A stretch of 16,015 bases of DNA from the NCBI GenBank assembly GCA_000405805.1, contig ASPJ01000024.1, positions 548 through 16,562 on the forward strand. The letters are read 5' to 3'. Positions 9,001 through 13,246 of the stretch are shown here, piece by piece (within the stretch, counting starts at the first letter, position 1; each line of letters begins with the position of its first letter). Both the position numbers and the translations under genes were made by a program. The notes below the pieces were generated by a model. That model made no database searches. It was given only the letters and a program-made list of their open reading frames with translations, and was not told the origin of the DNA. Origin of the DNA: Fidelibacterota bacterium SCGC AAA003-L08 (GTDB taxonomy: Bacteria > Fidelibacterota > Marinisomatia > SCGC-AAA003-L08 > D37C17).

Positions 9001-10935
9001 GATCCAGACAATGATAGTTTTGAATATTTTATTATTAATGGGCCAGATGGAATGAGTATATCAGATGAAGGAATAATATCGTGGATACCAAGTGAAGGCG
9101 TTCTGTCCTCTGGATTGGTTGGATTAGTGGTTTGGGATACATACCCACCTGGGGAATATGATATTCCTGCATATCAAGAATTTACAATCAATGTAGTTCC
9201 TGTAAACGATGCTCCAGTAATTGTAAGCTCAGCTCCAAGTAATGCAGTAGAAGATATGTTGTATGAATATATTATAGATATTGAAGATTCTGACAGTGAT
9301 AACTTCAGCATATCATTAATAAATGGTCCAGAGGATATGGAAATTACTGATAATATATTAAGCTGGATTCCCCTTGAAGGAATTATTTCATCTGGAATAG
9401 TTACAATATCTGTGACAGATGATAATATAGATGACCCTCTATCTGACATACAAGATTTCATGGTAACAGTAACTCCTGTTAATGATCCTCCATTGATAAT
9501 ATCAATTCCGGACAGTGAAGCGTTTGTAGGAGAGTTATATCAATATCAAGTGATTATAGAAGATCCAGATGATGATATTTTCACTTATATATTAACCAAT
9601 CACCCAGATGGGATGGAAATTAATACCTCAGGATTACTTCAGTGGACACCTCCTTCAGCAGGAGTATTTGGACCTATAATTATTGAAGCATTCGATGGTG
9701 GTGAAGATGGAGTGGAATCAGCACAACAGCTATTTATTGTAGTTGCAGAGCATATTTCTCCATTAATTACAATGGAATTCAATTTCAATCAGACAACTAA
9801 TTTAATTAGTTTTTTAGGTGTACCTGAAGATAGTTTAATATCATCAGTTTTTGAACCACTTGGAGATAATGCGTTAGCTCTAATTGGAGAAGGTGAAGCA
9901 GCTCAGCATCTTCCTAATGATTTATGGGTAGGTAGTTTACAAACTATCTCTCCTACTTCAGGATATTGGCTCCAATTAGAAGAACCAGATGCTGAATTAA
10001 TAATTGAAGCATATCCTACAGATCCTGAAATCATATACAACTTAAGTGAAGGTCAAAATTTAATATCATATATTGGCAATGATAATGTATATATTCCAGA
10101 TGCTATATCAGATGATATTGAAGAATTATTTTTAACGATTATTGCTGAAGGGCAAGCAGCTCAAAGACTTCCAAATGGTCTATGGGTAGGTAGCTTAACT
10201 CATTTCAATATTTTAAAAGGTTATTGGGTTAAAATATCAGATGATATTGATTTTCAATGGAATTATAATGAGGATTTAATTAGAAGTAGTTATAATTATC
10301 AAGATCCTAAAGAATATTTAGATTTAGATGAATTTGAATATGATCAATCGATGAAACAGGCATTTTACTTCTTTAAAAATATTACTATTAATGATGAAGA
10401 GTTAAAAAATGATGATTGGATTATTGCTTATAGGGATGATGTTGTAGTTGGATATTCAAAGTATTCTGGAGAATTCATTGACGTTCCTGTAATGGGATTT
10501 GATGGGTATTCCGATACTTATAATTATTGTAAAAATGGAGACATACCAATATTCAAAGTATTCAGAGAGTCATCTGGAGAACTAATTGATATGATTCCAA
10601 ATAATAATTTTGGATGGTCCGATAATGAAATTTATAATATTGAATCTCTATCTGAATATATATTGCCAGATAATCATATGCTCTTAGATGCCTACCCGAA
10701 TCCATTTAATCCAGTTACATCAATATCTTTTGAAGTTTCAAAATATAGTCATACCCAGTTATCTATTTATAATATTAATGGACAGCTAATTGATATAATA
10801 GTTGAAGGAAAATATGAACCAGGATATTATACATATAATTGGAATGCAAAAGACTATAGCAGTGGTATATATTTTATTAAATTGAATATAAATAATGATT
10901 ATCAGCAGGTCAAGAAAGTCTTATTAGTCAAATAG
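1..10935 (+). CDS. Giant T9SS-exported surface protein with cysteine-rich modules and 24 cadherin-like repeats (5' end outside window)
   Basis: The reading frame is open from base 1 to a TAG at 10933-10935. The ATG at 121 lies inside a cysteine module that continues upstream in frame, so the true start and signal peptide are off the left edge. Numbering from base 1, 3644 residues are visible. Domains: cysteine modules (1-160), FN3-like (about 162-244), cohesin-like beta domain (about 245-380), cysteine and MopE-like units (381-745), AFYF/DWIG beta domain (about 751-870), cysteine modules (871-1033), 24 cadherin-like units (1034-3256), LPNxLWVGSL doublet (about 3260-3420), second AFYF/DWIG domain (about 3445-3551), and T9SS type A tail (3556-3644). 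The repeat array has no cysteine and very few Lys or Arg. The likely role is a surface adhesin or stalk, stiffened by calcium at the DxDGD sites and disulfide-bonded near its N terminus. The tail is clear; the ligand cannot be told from sequence. Confidence 0.93.
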   Translation, partial: GICAGGNSDLDCEGICFGNSELDNCGICDDNSENDCLLDCMGIWGGEAIYDSCEQCSGGTSNHIADSDIDDCGVCFGENSSDVGCGCYAGDANQYWYDQDGDGLGYGDEELFCSELGAITANTVYNTPPDGWVLNDDDLEPECSTNNTDECNICAGGGFSCAPPLNITASGGRNEVALSWSMNIDADLYNIYYDNGELIASTNELEYTDTDLDYETEYCYYITSTNNIGIEGPVSDIVCSTTLPYYLVELDAIVHPADGIIEIYMYNLWPVSSYSYDLNISSDLIELSDISGFLDPSFTQSGNSYSIQNTYFEQLINPNPEGILLNTITFESTDINFSDSISLTIDNYLFIDELYQELNVCDVNNYDDGDCSMFQESFEFEVDCYGTWFGDAFIDNCQECVDGLTGVYSGWAEDCNGDCFGDAFIDNCGDCSGGNTNLEENHSDLGCGCYNPGTLIYCNDTDGDGLGNSGTETPFCLDEVYNGWILNCSDPEPDCVTNDTDSCGVCGGGNAADLGCGCFNPSAQEYWYDSDGDGLGYGQSSSFCLDSIPDGWLSNNYDQEPDCSTNDTDSCGICAGGDAADLGCGCFNPAALEYWYDADDDGLGYGESSFFCLDNIPEYWVLNDYDPEPLCPTNDSDHCGICAGTGADDLGCGCFNPAALSYCFDSDGDELGNPNTDTSFCLQDLPDNWVSDCSDLEPNCATNNTDQCGVCNGDGLSCLGCTDLDAWNCPSCPSGNDEATIDDGSCIYQPQDFSFNQSTMQAFYFVISADVSDVELETNKDWIGIFNNEVCVGSRPWEGQYTSVPAMGDDNSVWTEGYLQQGDYPTFKIFDFSENQFYDTEAINIINTETSDYSGWTNLAFFEIDRLRSLVPDCAGIPDGSAYIDDCNQCVEGTTEYIANWAKDCFGDCFGEAFLDDCSICSGGNTSHEENSDNIGCGCFNPAPLEYWYDTDGDGFGSGDAVSLCLDNAVEGWVDNSLDQEPFCPNIAADQLLIDDCGVCNGGNIDLDCNGVCFGGAEYDACGECGGDGSACFKPIVFDQSIVGDEDIALNIILSGSDPNEDVLEFFIENEPIHGTISLNNNVIIYTPDFNYYGLDNFTFYASDGGWISETGIINIDIEAVNDAPIVTNIALQTNEDQDIAIELIGTDIDSEILTYDIIDQPSLGTLTYDDNMIIFSPYDDLYGSDSFSYVANDGELTSNSASVNITILPINDSPVLLDIPNNTINEGDIFQYALQSDDIDGDQIYYSASVDGNAALDILEEVLFVTPNSGFNGYIDIEVIVTDGLESDSQTFTLEVLPVNDPPELAFIGSKTIDEDTDLEINLSADDIDGDNLIFSADVDANANIDINNDILIISPEDNYYGDIEVTVSVSDGEFSDSELFILTVLPVNDQPLLSEISDNNIYEGEVFEYTLEAYDIDGDDLIFVATSDNNTIITIEDNELSVFPDNDFNGNIEITIIVYDNSSSDSKTFILGVLPINDPPELAFIGSKTTDEDTDLEINLSADDIDGDNLIFSADVDANANIDINNDILIISPEDNYYGDIEVTVSVSDGEYSDSELFILTVLPINDDPFIINTIDDLEVLEGSETVIIDLSEIFYDLENGNDLGYTAYESISALEVYISGNQLYLNFNEEQFGSGEVIVTASDNISRAVASTSFYVNIIEQNDPPQISDINLDVHEDEDIEFFISAYDIENDELSYVISNYPDYGNIQTVSESEYIYTPNNNYYGNDILTISVSDGVNIVDSHVYINIIAVNDSPVFDTVQIQDAIENTDYNQEIIVSDIDNNNNELSLSIISAPYWLNLNNFNLSGIPSFNDGGDYDIILELYDGTSSSSANYSLTVINQNQPPVVSNINLTTFEETEISFNLEGNDSENDDLSFIYSEPGYGQLIAEGTLLTYTPDLDFYGNDSFTYYANDGMNDSNIGMINIQIVNINDAPEAQSVDFDVSEDPFSFNLDDYLYDADFNDNEFLTFSSVPPSQSENVFQTMFGGEITLNSGYDFSYSLPENITPSDFLLYKVSDGIAESTIEIITFNLYGRTWPRNSPPSAFDDNVNLEEDNLIELTLVGFDVYYPFPQDGTEIVNIISQPVHGSLIGEAELQNSDLENLAQWKIDYQPDSDYSGLDSIIYEVDNPNNEFGESSQAVIYININESNDLPYIEGISNQEMLEDSIGSIPINYFDVDNDLSISVSSSNENISVSLNENLDNIIVDSSDDYYGSGYVSLTITETEGDELSISETFNIDVLPVNDAPILSDIEDQITNEDEFLLLSLSASDIDYVSYEFEATSSDNLIIDIDNNLLQISGVENYYGDESILVTVIDNEGALDSQYFDITILPVNDPPILSEIIVPNIQEDDSYSLSIEVIDIDSNDFSFSVTEIDNISITIDDYILTESGGIQWITISPESNWHGNRAGTISVNDGEYTDSQQIIINVESVNDAPEISIIPTQTIDEDENIDIFIDGEDIDGDEIIYSIISSGSYSTSIIGNTISIQPDENYNGEIELLVDASDGYMNSQTSFILVVEPVNDPPIINSISDQEINEGSILLYELITDDIDGDQLNYSIIEINNGATASFYNNIVTITPENTEWNGDINITIGIDDGEYSDFASFILSVINVNDPPVAQSQNIEIDEDSPIAITLGASDPDGDFLIFEISDNPSHGSISQQDNIIIYNPDPDYFGEDFITFFANDGEYVSNVETINININSINDPPQLAVIQQQIVNEGEELIYQLDITDDNHEEIIIELTANENIDYNISSGYMLTLSTVDPNFYGELDVNIQVSDSEYSITNILDIIINPINDSPVLSPIDDMVINEDETLTYSIIADDIDNDNLVFDIQSISNGTIELTNNLLTFIPELNFNGSIDISVYVTDGEYTDSETFTVLINPINDPPILQSIGNQSIDEDNMFTYIIDVIDPEDDLIIYSLEADTANAMINMENNIISILPNLNWYGDIIVSVNISDGEYSDSESFILKVDSVNDTPVITSTPIFEAYEDIEYIYEMVIEDPDNDSFEYFIINGPDGMSISDEGIISWIPSEGVLSSGLVGLVVWDTYPPGEYDIPAYQEFTINVVPVNDAPVIVSSAPSNAVEDMLYEYIIDIEDSDSDNFSISLINGPEDMEITDNILSWIPLEGIISSGIVTISVTDDNIDDPLSDIQDFMVTVTPVNDPPLIISIPDSEAFVGELYQYQVIIEDPDDDIFTYILTNHPDGMEINTSGLLQWTPPSAGVFGPIIIEAFDGGEDGVESAQQLFIVVAEHISPLITMEFNFNQTTNLISFLGVPEDSLISSVFEPLGDNALALIGEGEAAQHLPNDLWVGSLQTISPTSGYWLQLEEPDAELIIEAYPTDPEIIYNLSEGQNLISYIGNDNVYIPDAISDDIEELFLTIIAEGQAAQRLPNGLWVGSLTHFNILKGYWVKISDDIDFQWNYNEDLIRSSYNYQDPKEYLDLDEFEYDQSMKQAFYFFKNITINDEELKNDDWIIAYRDDVVVGYSKYSGEFIDVPVMGFDGYSDTYNYCKNGDIPIFKVFRESSGELIDMIPNNNFGWSDNEIYNIESLSEYILPDNHMLLDAYPNPFNPVTSISFEVSKYSHTQLSIYNINGQLIDIIVEGKYEPGYYTYNWNAKDYSSGIYFIKLNINNDYQQVKKVLLVK
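250..483 (+). repeat. MopE-like Cys/DxDGDG unit 1
   Basis: This is the first of six related units in the giant protein. The pattern is GCGC(Y/F), then an aromatic stretch with D-x-DGDG-x-G, then Cys, GW, a D-x-EP-x-C stretch and TD-x-C-x-(I/V)-C. Here it reads 'QYWYDQDGDGLGYG' followed by 'PDGWVLN'. The order of an acidic loop, Cys, G-aromatic and a second acidic/Cys site resembles the MopE-type putative metal-binding motif, with thrombospondin type 3-like calcium loops as an alternative. This copy has an insertion before PDGW and runs straight into the FN3-like domain. Confidence 0.6.
484..732 (+). other. Fibronectin type III-like domain in the giant protein
   Basis: About 83 residues with the FN3 pattern: 'PPLNITASGG', then 'VALSW', then 'LYNIYYDNGELI', then 'Y.D..L...TEYCYYITSTN', ending in 'SDIVCSTTLP'. 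It sits between cysteine modules and a second beta domain (733-1140). That second domain, with 'GIIEIYMYN' and a long all-beta stretch, looks like the cohesin-like domains of other surface proteins in this lineage. FN3 is judged from the W, Y-x-Y and Y-C-Y spacing; the cohesin-like call is weaker. Confidence 0.65.
1333..2157 (+). repeat. Four tandem MopE-like Cys/DxDGDG units (units 2-5)
   Basis: Four head-to-tail units start at 1333, 1540, 1744 and 1948. The first is 207 bp, the next two are 204 bp, and the last runs to about 2157. Each reads LGCGC(F/Y)NP, then Y-x-x-D-x-D-x-D-x-LG, Cys, W, EP-x-C, T/S-D-x-CG(I/V)C. Units 3 and 4 share the 'EYWYD' form, while units 2 and 5 replace Trp with Cys ('YCND', 'YCFD') and add a Cys near 'CSD.EP', which suggests two alternating disulfide types. 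The acidic loops probably bind calcium or another metal, and the paired cysteines probably form disulfides outside the cell. Metal identity is not determined by sequence. Confidence 0.7.
2251..2610 (+). other. AFYF/DWIG beta domain, copy A
   Basis: About 120 residues containing 'STMQAFYFV', 'NKDWIGIFNNEVCVGS', 'VPAMGDDNS', 'GYLQQGDYPTFKIFD' and 'YSGWTNLAFFEIDRL'. A second copy of the same domain (copy B) lies near the C terminus at about 10333-10653, which confirms it as a discrete module. I recognise the pattern as recurrent in T9SS-tailed proteins of this lineage but cannot give it a family name or function. Confidence 0.6.
2611..3099 (+). repeat. Cysteine modules and MopE-like unit 6 before the cadherin-like array
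   Basis: A run of DDC-x-x-C and DC-x-G-x-CFG modules ('KDCFGDCFGEAFLDDCSIC'), then a sixth GCGCFNP/DTDGDGFG unit from 2803 to about 3012, then short 'DCNGVCFGG' and 'DACGECGGDGSAC' modules that end the cysteine-rich part. The phrase DDCSICSGG...H..NSD recurs almost unchanged in the M23 peptidase on the opposite strand (near 15570-15620). The modules are short, disulfide-rich and probably act as spacers. Confidence 0.7.
3901..4164 (+). repeat. Near-identical direct repeat, copy 1 (cadherin-like unit 4)
   Basis: This 264-bp stretch matches 4435-4698 with 9 mismatches by direct comparison, offset 534 bp (exactly two 89-residue units). Only two residues differ within it (I/T and F/Y), and the other differences are synonymous. 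The unit between them (unit 5) is far more diverged, so the match is recent and local rather than a property of the whole array. Confidence 0.9.
4435..4698 (+). repeat. Near-identical direct repeat, copy 2 (cadherin-like unit 6)
   Basis: Partner of 3901-4164. The match begins at the conserved 'NDPPELAFIGSK' boundary and fades after 'LTVLP', so its ends coincide with domain boundaries. Either a two-unit duplication followed by divergence of one member, or gene conversion between units 4 and 6, would give this picture. Confidence 0.9.
9778..10260 (+). repeat. Doublet of LPNxLWVGSL modules
   Basis: Two related modules of about 75-85 residues (about 9778-10032 and 10033-10260). Each has NLIS(F/Y)(L/I)G, an acidic helix-like stretch, I(G/A)EG-x-AAQ-x-LPN-x-LWVGSL, and a GYW(L/V) ending. 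Residue identity between the copies is high in the EG-x-AAQ...LWVGSL core and low elsewhere. The module lies between the rod and the sorting tail. I recognise it as recurrent in T9SS-tailed proteins of this lineage, with no known function. Confidence 0.7.
10333..10653 (+). other. AFYF/DWIG beta domain, copy B
   Basis: It contains 'SMKQAFYFF', 'NDDWIIAYRDDVVVGYS', 'VPVMGFDGYSDTY', 'NGDIPIFKVF' and 'FGWSDNEIYNIESL', matching copy A at 2251-2610 motif for motif. Unlike copy A it ends directly at the T9SS tail. The two copies bracket the cadherin-like array. Confidence 0.6.
10666..10932 (+). other. T9SS type A C-terminal sorting domain
   Basis: The last 89 residues carry 'LLDAYPNPFNPVTSISFEV', then 'LSIYNINGQLID', 'GYYTYNWNAKDYSSGIYFIKL' and the basic end 'VKKVLLVK'. 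This is the classical Por secretion-system tail: a YPNPFNP entry, a beta-sandwich of about 80 residues, SGIYF, and a KK.LL..K finish. In this family the tail directs passage across the outer membrane through the type IX system and is then usually cleaved. The core type IX genes are not in this window. Confidence 0.93.
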
Positions 10936-10944
10936 AATAATAGA

Positions 10945-11493
10945 TTAATAGAAGTTTAGTCCTTTAATTTTTAAATTCCCAATTACCCCTGGTATCACCT
11001 CTAAGAAAATATCATTTTTATCATTCTTTGGGAATGGTTCTCCTAGTTTCATTTCTAAATTTTTTATTAATTGAATTATATGGGAATCTATGGGGCGTAT
11101 TACTATTTCTCCGTTATAAACTTTAATATTTTCCAAATTGTTAAATCGAATATTATCAAAGGATGTATCTAAATCAAGATTAAGAAGATTTGTTTTTAGT
11201 TCCATATCTATTTTTGTAATATTATTTTCTGTATTATTTTTAATATTCCATTTATCTATATTCAATTCACCTATTTCAAAATCTATCACTGATTTATCTA
11301 TTAAAGATTGATATGGCAATCTACATTTCAAGTTAGTTAGCGATATATCTAGTGTTTGGTTATTAAGTCCCATGATATTCTGAACATTAGAAATAAGAGT
11401 TTCACCTTCAAAATCTAGTATAAATTTTTCAAGGGTTATTTCCATATTTAATTCGCTAGTTTGAATTAAAAAATCTATATTATTGAAGATCAT
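10945..11493 (-). CDS. C-terminal part of a frame-split membrane-anchored protein of unknown function
   Basis: This ORF is 182 residues from an ATG at 11493 to a TAA at 10945, but no ribosome binding site precedes that ATG. The frame stays open upstream to the A8 run at 11539-11546, reading K-L-D-S-G-K-L-G-D-I-S-I-T-E-F-N into it, which looks like normal protein. It is therefore most likely the second half of the gene whose first half is 11535-11888; together they would give about 314 residues. The sequence is alternating polar and hydrophobic beta-type, with phrases such as 'ITLEKFILDFEG', 'FEIGELNIDKWNI' and 'IGNLKIKGLNF'. That recalls AsmA-like or GspN-like periplasmic proteins, but this is only a resemblance. 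Its stop lies 9 bp from the stop of the convergent giant gene. Confidence 0.75.
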   Translation of the reverse strand: MIFNNIDFLIQTSELNMEITLEKFILDFEGETLISNVQNIMGLNNQTLDISLTNLKCRLPYQSLIDKSVIDFEIGELNIDKWNIKNNTENNITKIDMELKTNLLNLDLDTSFDNIRFNNLENIKVYNGEIVIRPIDSHIIQLIKNLEMKLGEPFPKNDKNDIFLEVIPGVIGNLKIKGLNFY

Positions 11494-11534
11494 ATTAAAT
11501 TCTGTTATAGATATATCTCCTAATTTTCCAGAAT

Positions 11535-11549
11535 CTAATTTTTTTTCAT
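11535..11549 (-). other. Frameshift site: A8 run followed at once by a stop
   Basis: On the minus strand the sequence is ATG, eight A, T, TAG. In the upstream frame it reads Met-Lys-Lys-Asn-stop. A -1 slip on the A AAA AAT heptamer, or a ninth A, gives Met-Lys-Lys-Lys-Leu-Asp and joins the two reading frames. The downstream frame has a stop about 35 nt upstream of this point, so the crossing must fall within a short overlap that contains the A8 run. I saw no convincing stimulatory hairpin just downstream. Confidence 0.8.
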
Positions 11550-11888
11550 TTCAATTATTTGCGAATATCCAGATTTAAAGATTAAGGATTCTAATTCAAT
11601 TTGAAATATTTGGTCATTCGTTATTTTTAATATGGGATGATATATTGTTAGACTGGCATTTATAGGGTTTAGATAAATATCATTATAACTTATTTCAATC
11701 CCATGTTCTATATTCCGAAATACCAGATGGTTGTCTGCTTTTTCTACTGTGAAGTTTTGCTTTGTAAAAACTCGTTCTATTTTATCTTCAATTTTATTAG
11801 ATAATATAACTCCAGCAATTTTATTTAAAGTAAAAATAATTATGGAGATTACTATAACAATAAAGATAAATCGGTTGTTCTGTATCAT
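11535..11888 (-). CDS. N-terminal part of a frame-split membrane-anchored protein of unknown function
   Basis: This is 117 residues from an ATG at 11888, ending at a TAG just after an A8 run. Residues about 7-27 ('FIFIVIVISIIIFTLNKIAG') form one membrane segment or uncleaved signal anchor. After it comes a short basic/acidic helix and then beta-type sequence ('GIEISYNDIYLNPINASL', 'IFQIELESLIFKSGYS'), which would lie outside the inner membrane. The ending M-K-K-N-stop is produced by the A8 run; one more A would continue directly into the 10945-11493 frame. It starts 50 bp after coaE and is probably the last gene of the M23-adk-coaE run. The upstream sequence has no clear Shine-Dalgarno. Function is unknown; AsmA/GspN-like is a guess from shape. 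Confidence 0.75.
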   Translation of the reverse strand: MIQNNRFIFIVIVISIIIFTLNKIAGVILSNKIEDKIERVFTKQNFTVEKADNHLVFRNIEHGIEISYNDIYLNPINASLTIYHPILKITNDQIFQIELESLIFKSGYSQIIEMKKN

Positions 11889-11938
11889 AATTTCTAATTA
11901 TAAATTATTGCAATTTAATATATTAATATAAATAAGAA

Positions 11939-12529
11939 TTATTTTTTGATAAGTTTTTTGTATAGGGAGTCTATTTTTTTAAAAAGATCAACTTCTTGCT
12001 TATCATTATGAATTACATAATCTGCTATTTTTTCTTTTTCTTTTTCCTTCATTTGTAGTGCCATTCGTTTTTCTATTTCCACAAGAGAAATACTTCTACG
12101 TTTAATGGCCCTTCGTTTTCGCAGTTTATCGTTCGTTTTAATTAGGAGTACGGCATCTAGGATATTATTTAAACGCCCTTCAAATATTAAGGCTGCATCA
12201 ACAATAAATAAATCAACCTGTTTATTCTCACTAATAGATTTATCAATTAATAATAAAATTTCTGGCCACATAATCCCATTTAATAATTCTTGATTCATCT
12301 TATTTTTAAATGCAACTTGAGCAAGCTTAGATAATACCAGCTTTCCACCTTCAGTAATATCATTACCAAAAATATTTATTAATTTATGTTGTAATGATAA
12401 AGATTTTTTAAGACATTTTTTAGCTTCTTTATCAGCATTAAATACATATACTTTAGGTTTCAGTGATAGATAATCAGAGGCAGTACTTTTGCCTGATCCA
12501 ATTCCTCCAGTAATTCCTAGTTTATACAT
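11939..12529 (-). CDS. coaE: Dephospho-CoA kinase
   Basis: CoaE phosphorylates the 3'-hydroxyl of the ribose of dephospho-CoA with ATP, the last step of coenzyme A synthesis, in the cytoplasm. At 196 residues it has normal family length. The P-loop is residues 8-16 (GGIGSGKST). 'FNADKEAKKCL' (around Asp33) matches the family's DAD-x-IA site, 'IVDAALIFEG' matches the D-x-PLLFE segment, and 'KRMALQMKEKEKEKIADYVIHND' matches the lid and C-terminal R-x-x-x-Q...K...ADYVI-x-N signature. Deviations are NAD for DAD and AALIFEG for PLLFE; the key Asp, Lys and Ser are present. A GAGGA lies 4 nt before the ATG, which settles the start. It lies 64 bp downstream of adk and 50 bp upstream of the split membrane-protein gene. 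Confidence 0.93.
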   Translation of the reverse strand: MYKLGITGGIGSGKSTASDYLSLKPKVYVFNADKEAKKCLKKSLSLQHKLINIFGNDITEGGKLVLSKLAQVAFKNKMNQELLNGIMWPEILLLIDKSISENKQVDLFIVDAALIFEGRLNNILDAVLLIKTNDKLRKRRAIKRRSISLVEIEKRMALQMKEKEKEKIADYVIHNDKQEVDLFKKIDSLYKKLIKK

Positions 12530-12533
12530 TTTG

Positions 12534-12538
12534 TCCTC
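12534..12538 (-). promoter_or_regulatory. Ribosome binding site of coaE
   Basis: GAGGA followed by CAAA and the ATG at 12529. It stands out in otherwise A/T-only spacer and fixes the start codon. Confidence 0.7.
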
Positions 12539-12593
12539 AAAATTGTTTTTAATAATAATAATAATTTAATCACCAGTATAATTGTGATTTAAA

Positions 12594-13235
12594 TCAACTT
12601 AAAAGATTATAAATATTATCTTTAATTATATCAATACTGGATTCTCCATTAATATTATGTACTATACCATGATTGTTATAATAGTTAATTATAGGTTTAG
12701 TTTCATTTTTGTATATTTCTAATCTTTTTCGAACTGTATTTTCCTTATCATCATTGCGTATAATTAACTTGTCATTCGTTACATCATCTAATCCATTTTC
12801 TTTTGGAGGATTATATTTGATATGATATACTCTTCCAGATGCAGAGTGGACTCTTCTTCCTCCCATTCTTTCCACAATAATATCATCATGGACAGATAAA
12901 ACAAGAACATGGTCGATAGTCATATTTAATTGATTTAGAAGTATTGTTAATCCGTCAGCTTGATTAGTTGTCCTAGGGAACCCATCAAGGATGAATCCCT
13001 TTTTACAATCTTTTTTCCTTATTCTATCTTTCATCATATTTAAGATTATAGTATCAGGGACTAATTCTCCTGAATCCATAAACTTTTTTGCTTCCATCCC
13101 AAGAGAAGTATTATTTTTCACATTTTCTCTTAACATATCTCCTGTTGATACTTGAGGTATATTGAAGTTTTCAACAATAAATTTTGCTTGTGTTCCTTTA
13201 CCAGCTCCTGGTGGCCCTATTAATATTACATTCAT
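12594..13235 (-). CDS. adk: Adenylate kinase
   Basis: Adk catalyses the reversible reaction ATP + AMP to 2 ADP in the cytoplasm and sets the adenylate balance. At 213 residues it is the long bacterial form. The P-loop is GPPGAGKGT at residues 7-15 (Lys13). The AMP site includes STGDMLR (30-36, Arg36) and DGFPRT (84-89, Arg88). Arg123 starts the lid, and Arg160 and Arg171 match the lid and catalytic arginines of the E. coli enzyme. The lid (about 124-165: 'GGRRVHSASGRVYH', 'NPPKENGLDDVTND') has no cysteines, so it is the non-zinc type. The stop is TGA. The gene starts 11 bp after the M23 stop, with its Shine-Dalgarno in that gap, so translational coupling is likely. It is next to coaE here and not within a ribosomal-protein cluster as in many bacteria. 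Confidence 0.97.
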   Translation of the reverse strand: MNVILIGPPGAGKGTQAKFIVENFNIPQVSTGDMLRENVKNNTSLGMEAKKFMDSGELVPDTIILNMMKDRIRKKDCKKGFILDGFPRTTNQADGLTILLNQLNMTIDHVLVLSVHDDIIVERMGGRRVHSASGRVYHIKYNPPKENGLDDVTNDKLIIRNDDKENTVRKRLEIYKNETKPIINYYNNHGIVHNINGESSIDIIKDNIYNLLS

Positions 13236-13240
13236 ATATA

Positions 13241-13245
13241 TCCTT
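13241..13245 (-). promoter_or_regulatory. Ribosome binding site of adk in the M23-adk gap
   Basis: AAGGA lies 5 nt before the adk ATG and just after the M23 stop codon (13247-13249). The last two M23 codons also read AAG GAG, a second Shine-Dalgarno-like stretch. The arrangement suggests ribosomes finishing the M23 gene can restart at adk. Confidence 0.75.
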
Positions 13246-13246
13246 A

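Larger units (their letters stand above)
3100..9768 (+). repeat. 24 tandem cadherin-like (tandem-95) repeat units
   Basis: Units start at about 3100, 3382, 3652, 3919, 4186, 4453, 4720, 5011, 5281, 5551, 5818, 6142, 6472, 6754, 7024, 7318, 7585, 7858, 8128, 8401, 8668, 8938, 9223 and 9499. Typical units are 89-92 residues with N-E-D/E-G early, D-x-DGD in the middle, a NYYG or NFNG turn, 'VSDGEYSDS', and ND-x-P at the end. This is the bacterial cadherin-like / Ig-like tandem-95 pattern, whose Asp-rich loops between domains bind calcium and stiffen the rod. Units 11 and 12 are longer (108 and 110 residues). Units 9 and 22-24 are a variant with 'PDGM.I' or 'PYWLNL' and 'SW.P', closer to the putative Ig (He_PIG-like) type. 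No cysteine occurs in the array. Confidence 0.9.

Noticed and set aside
8322..9461. Minus-strand ORFs rich in Ser and Ile opposite the cadherin-like array
   Set aside because: They mirror the repeat units on the other strand and carry no start signal or domain.
12551..12589. Possible terminator or regulatory hairpin between adk and coaE: a 6-bp stem (AATCAC/GTGATT) beside an (AAT)5 run
   Set aside because: The stem is short and A/T-rich with a 10-nt loop and no clean T-run follows; such stems are expected by chance in this composition.
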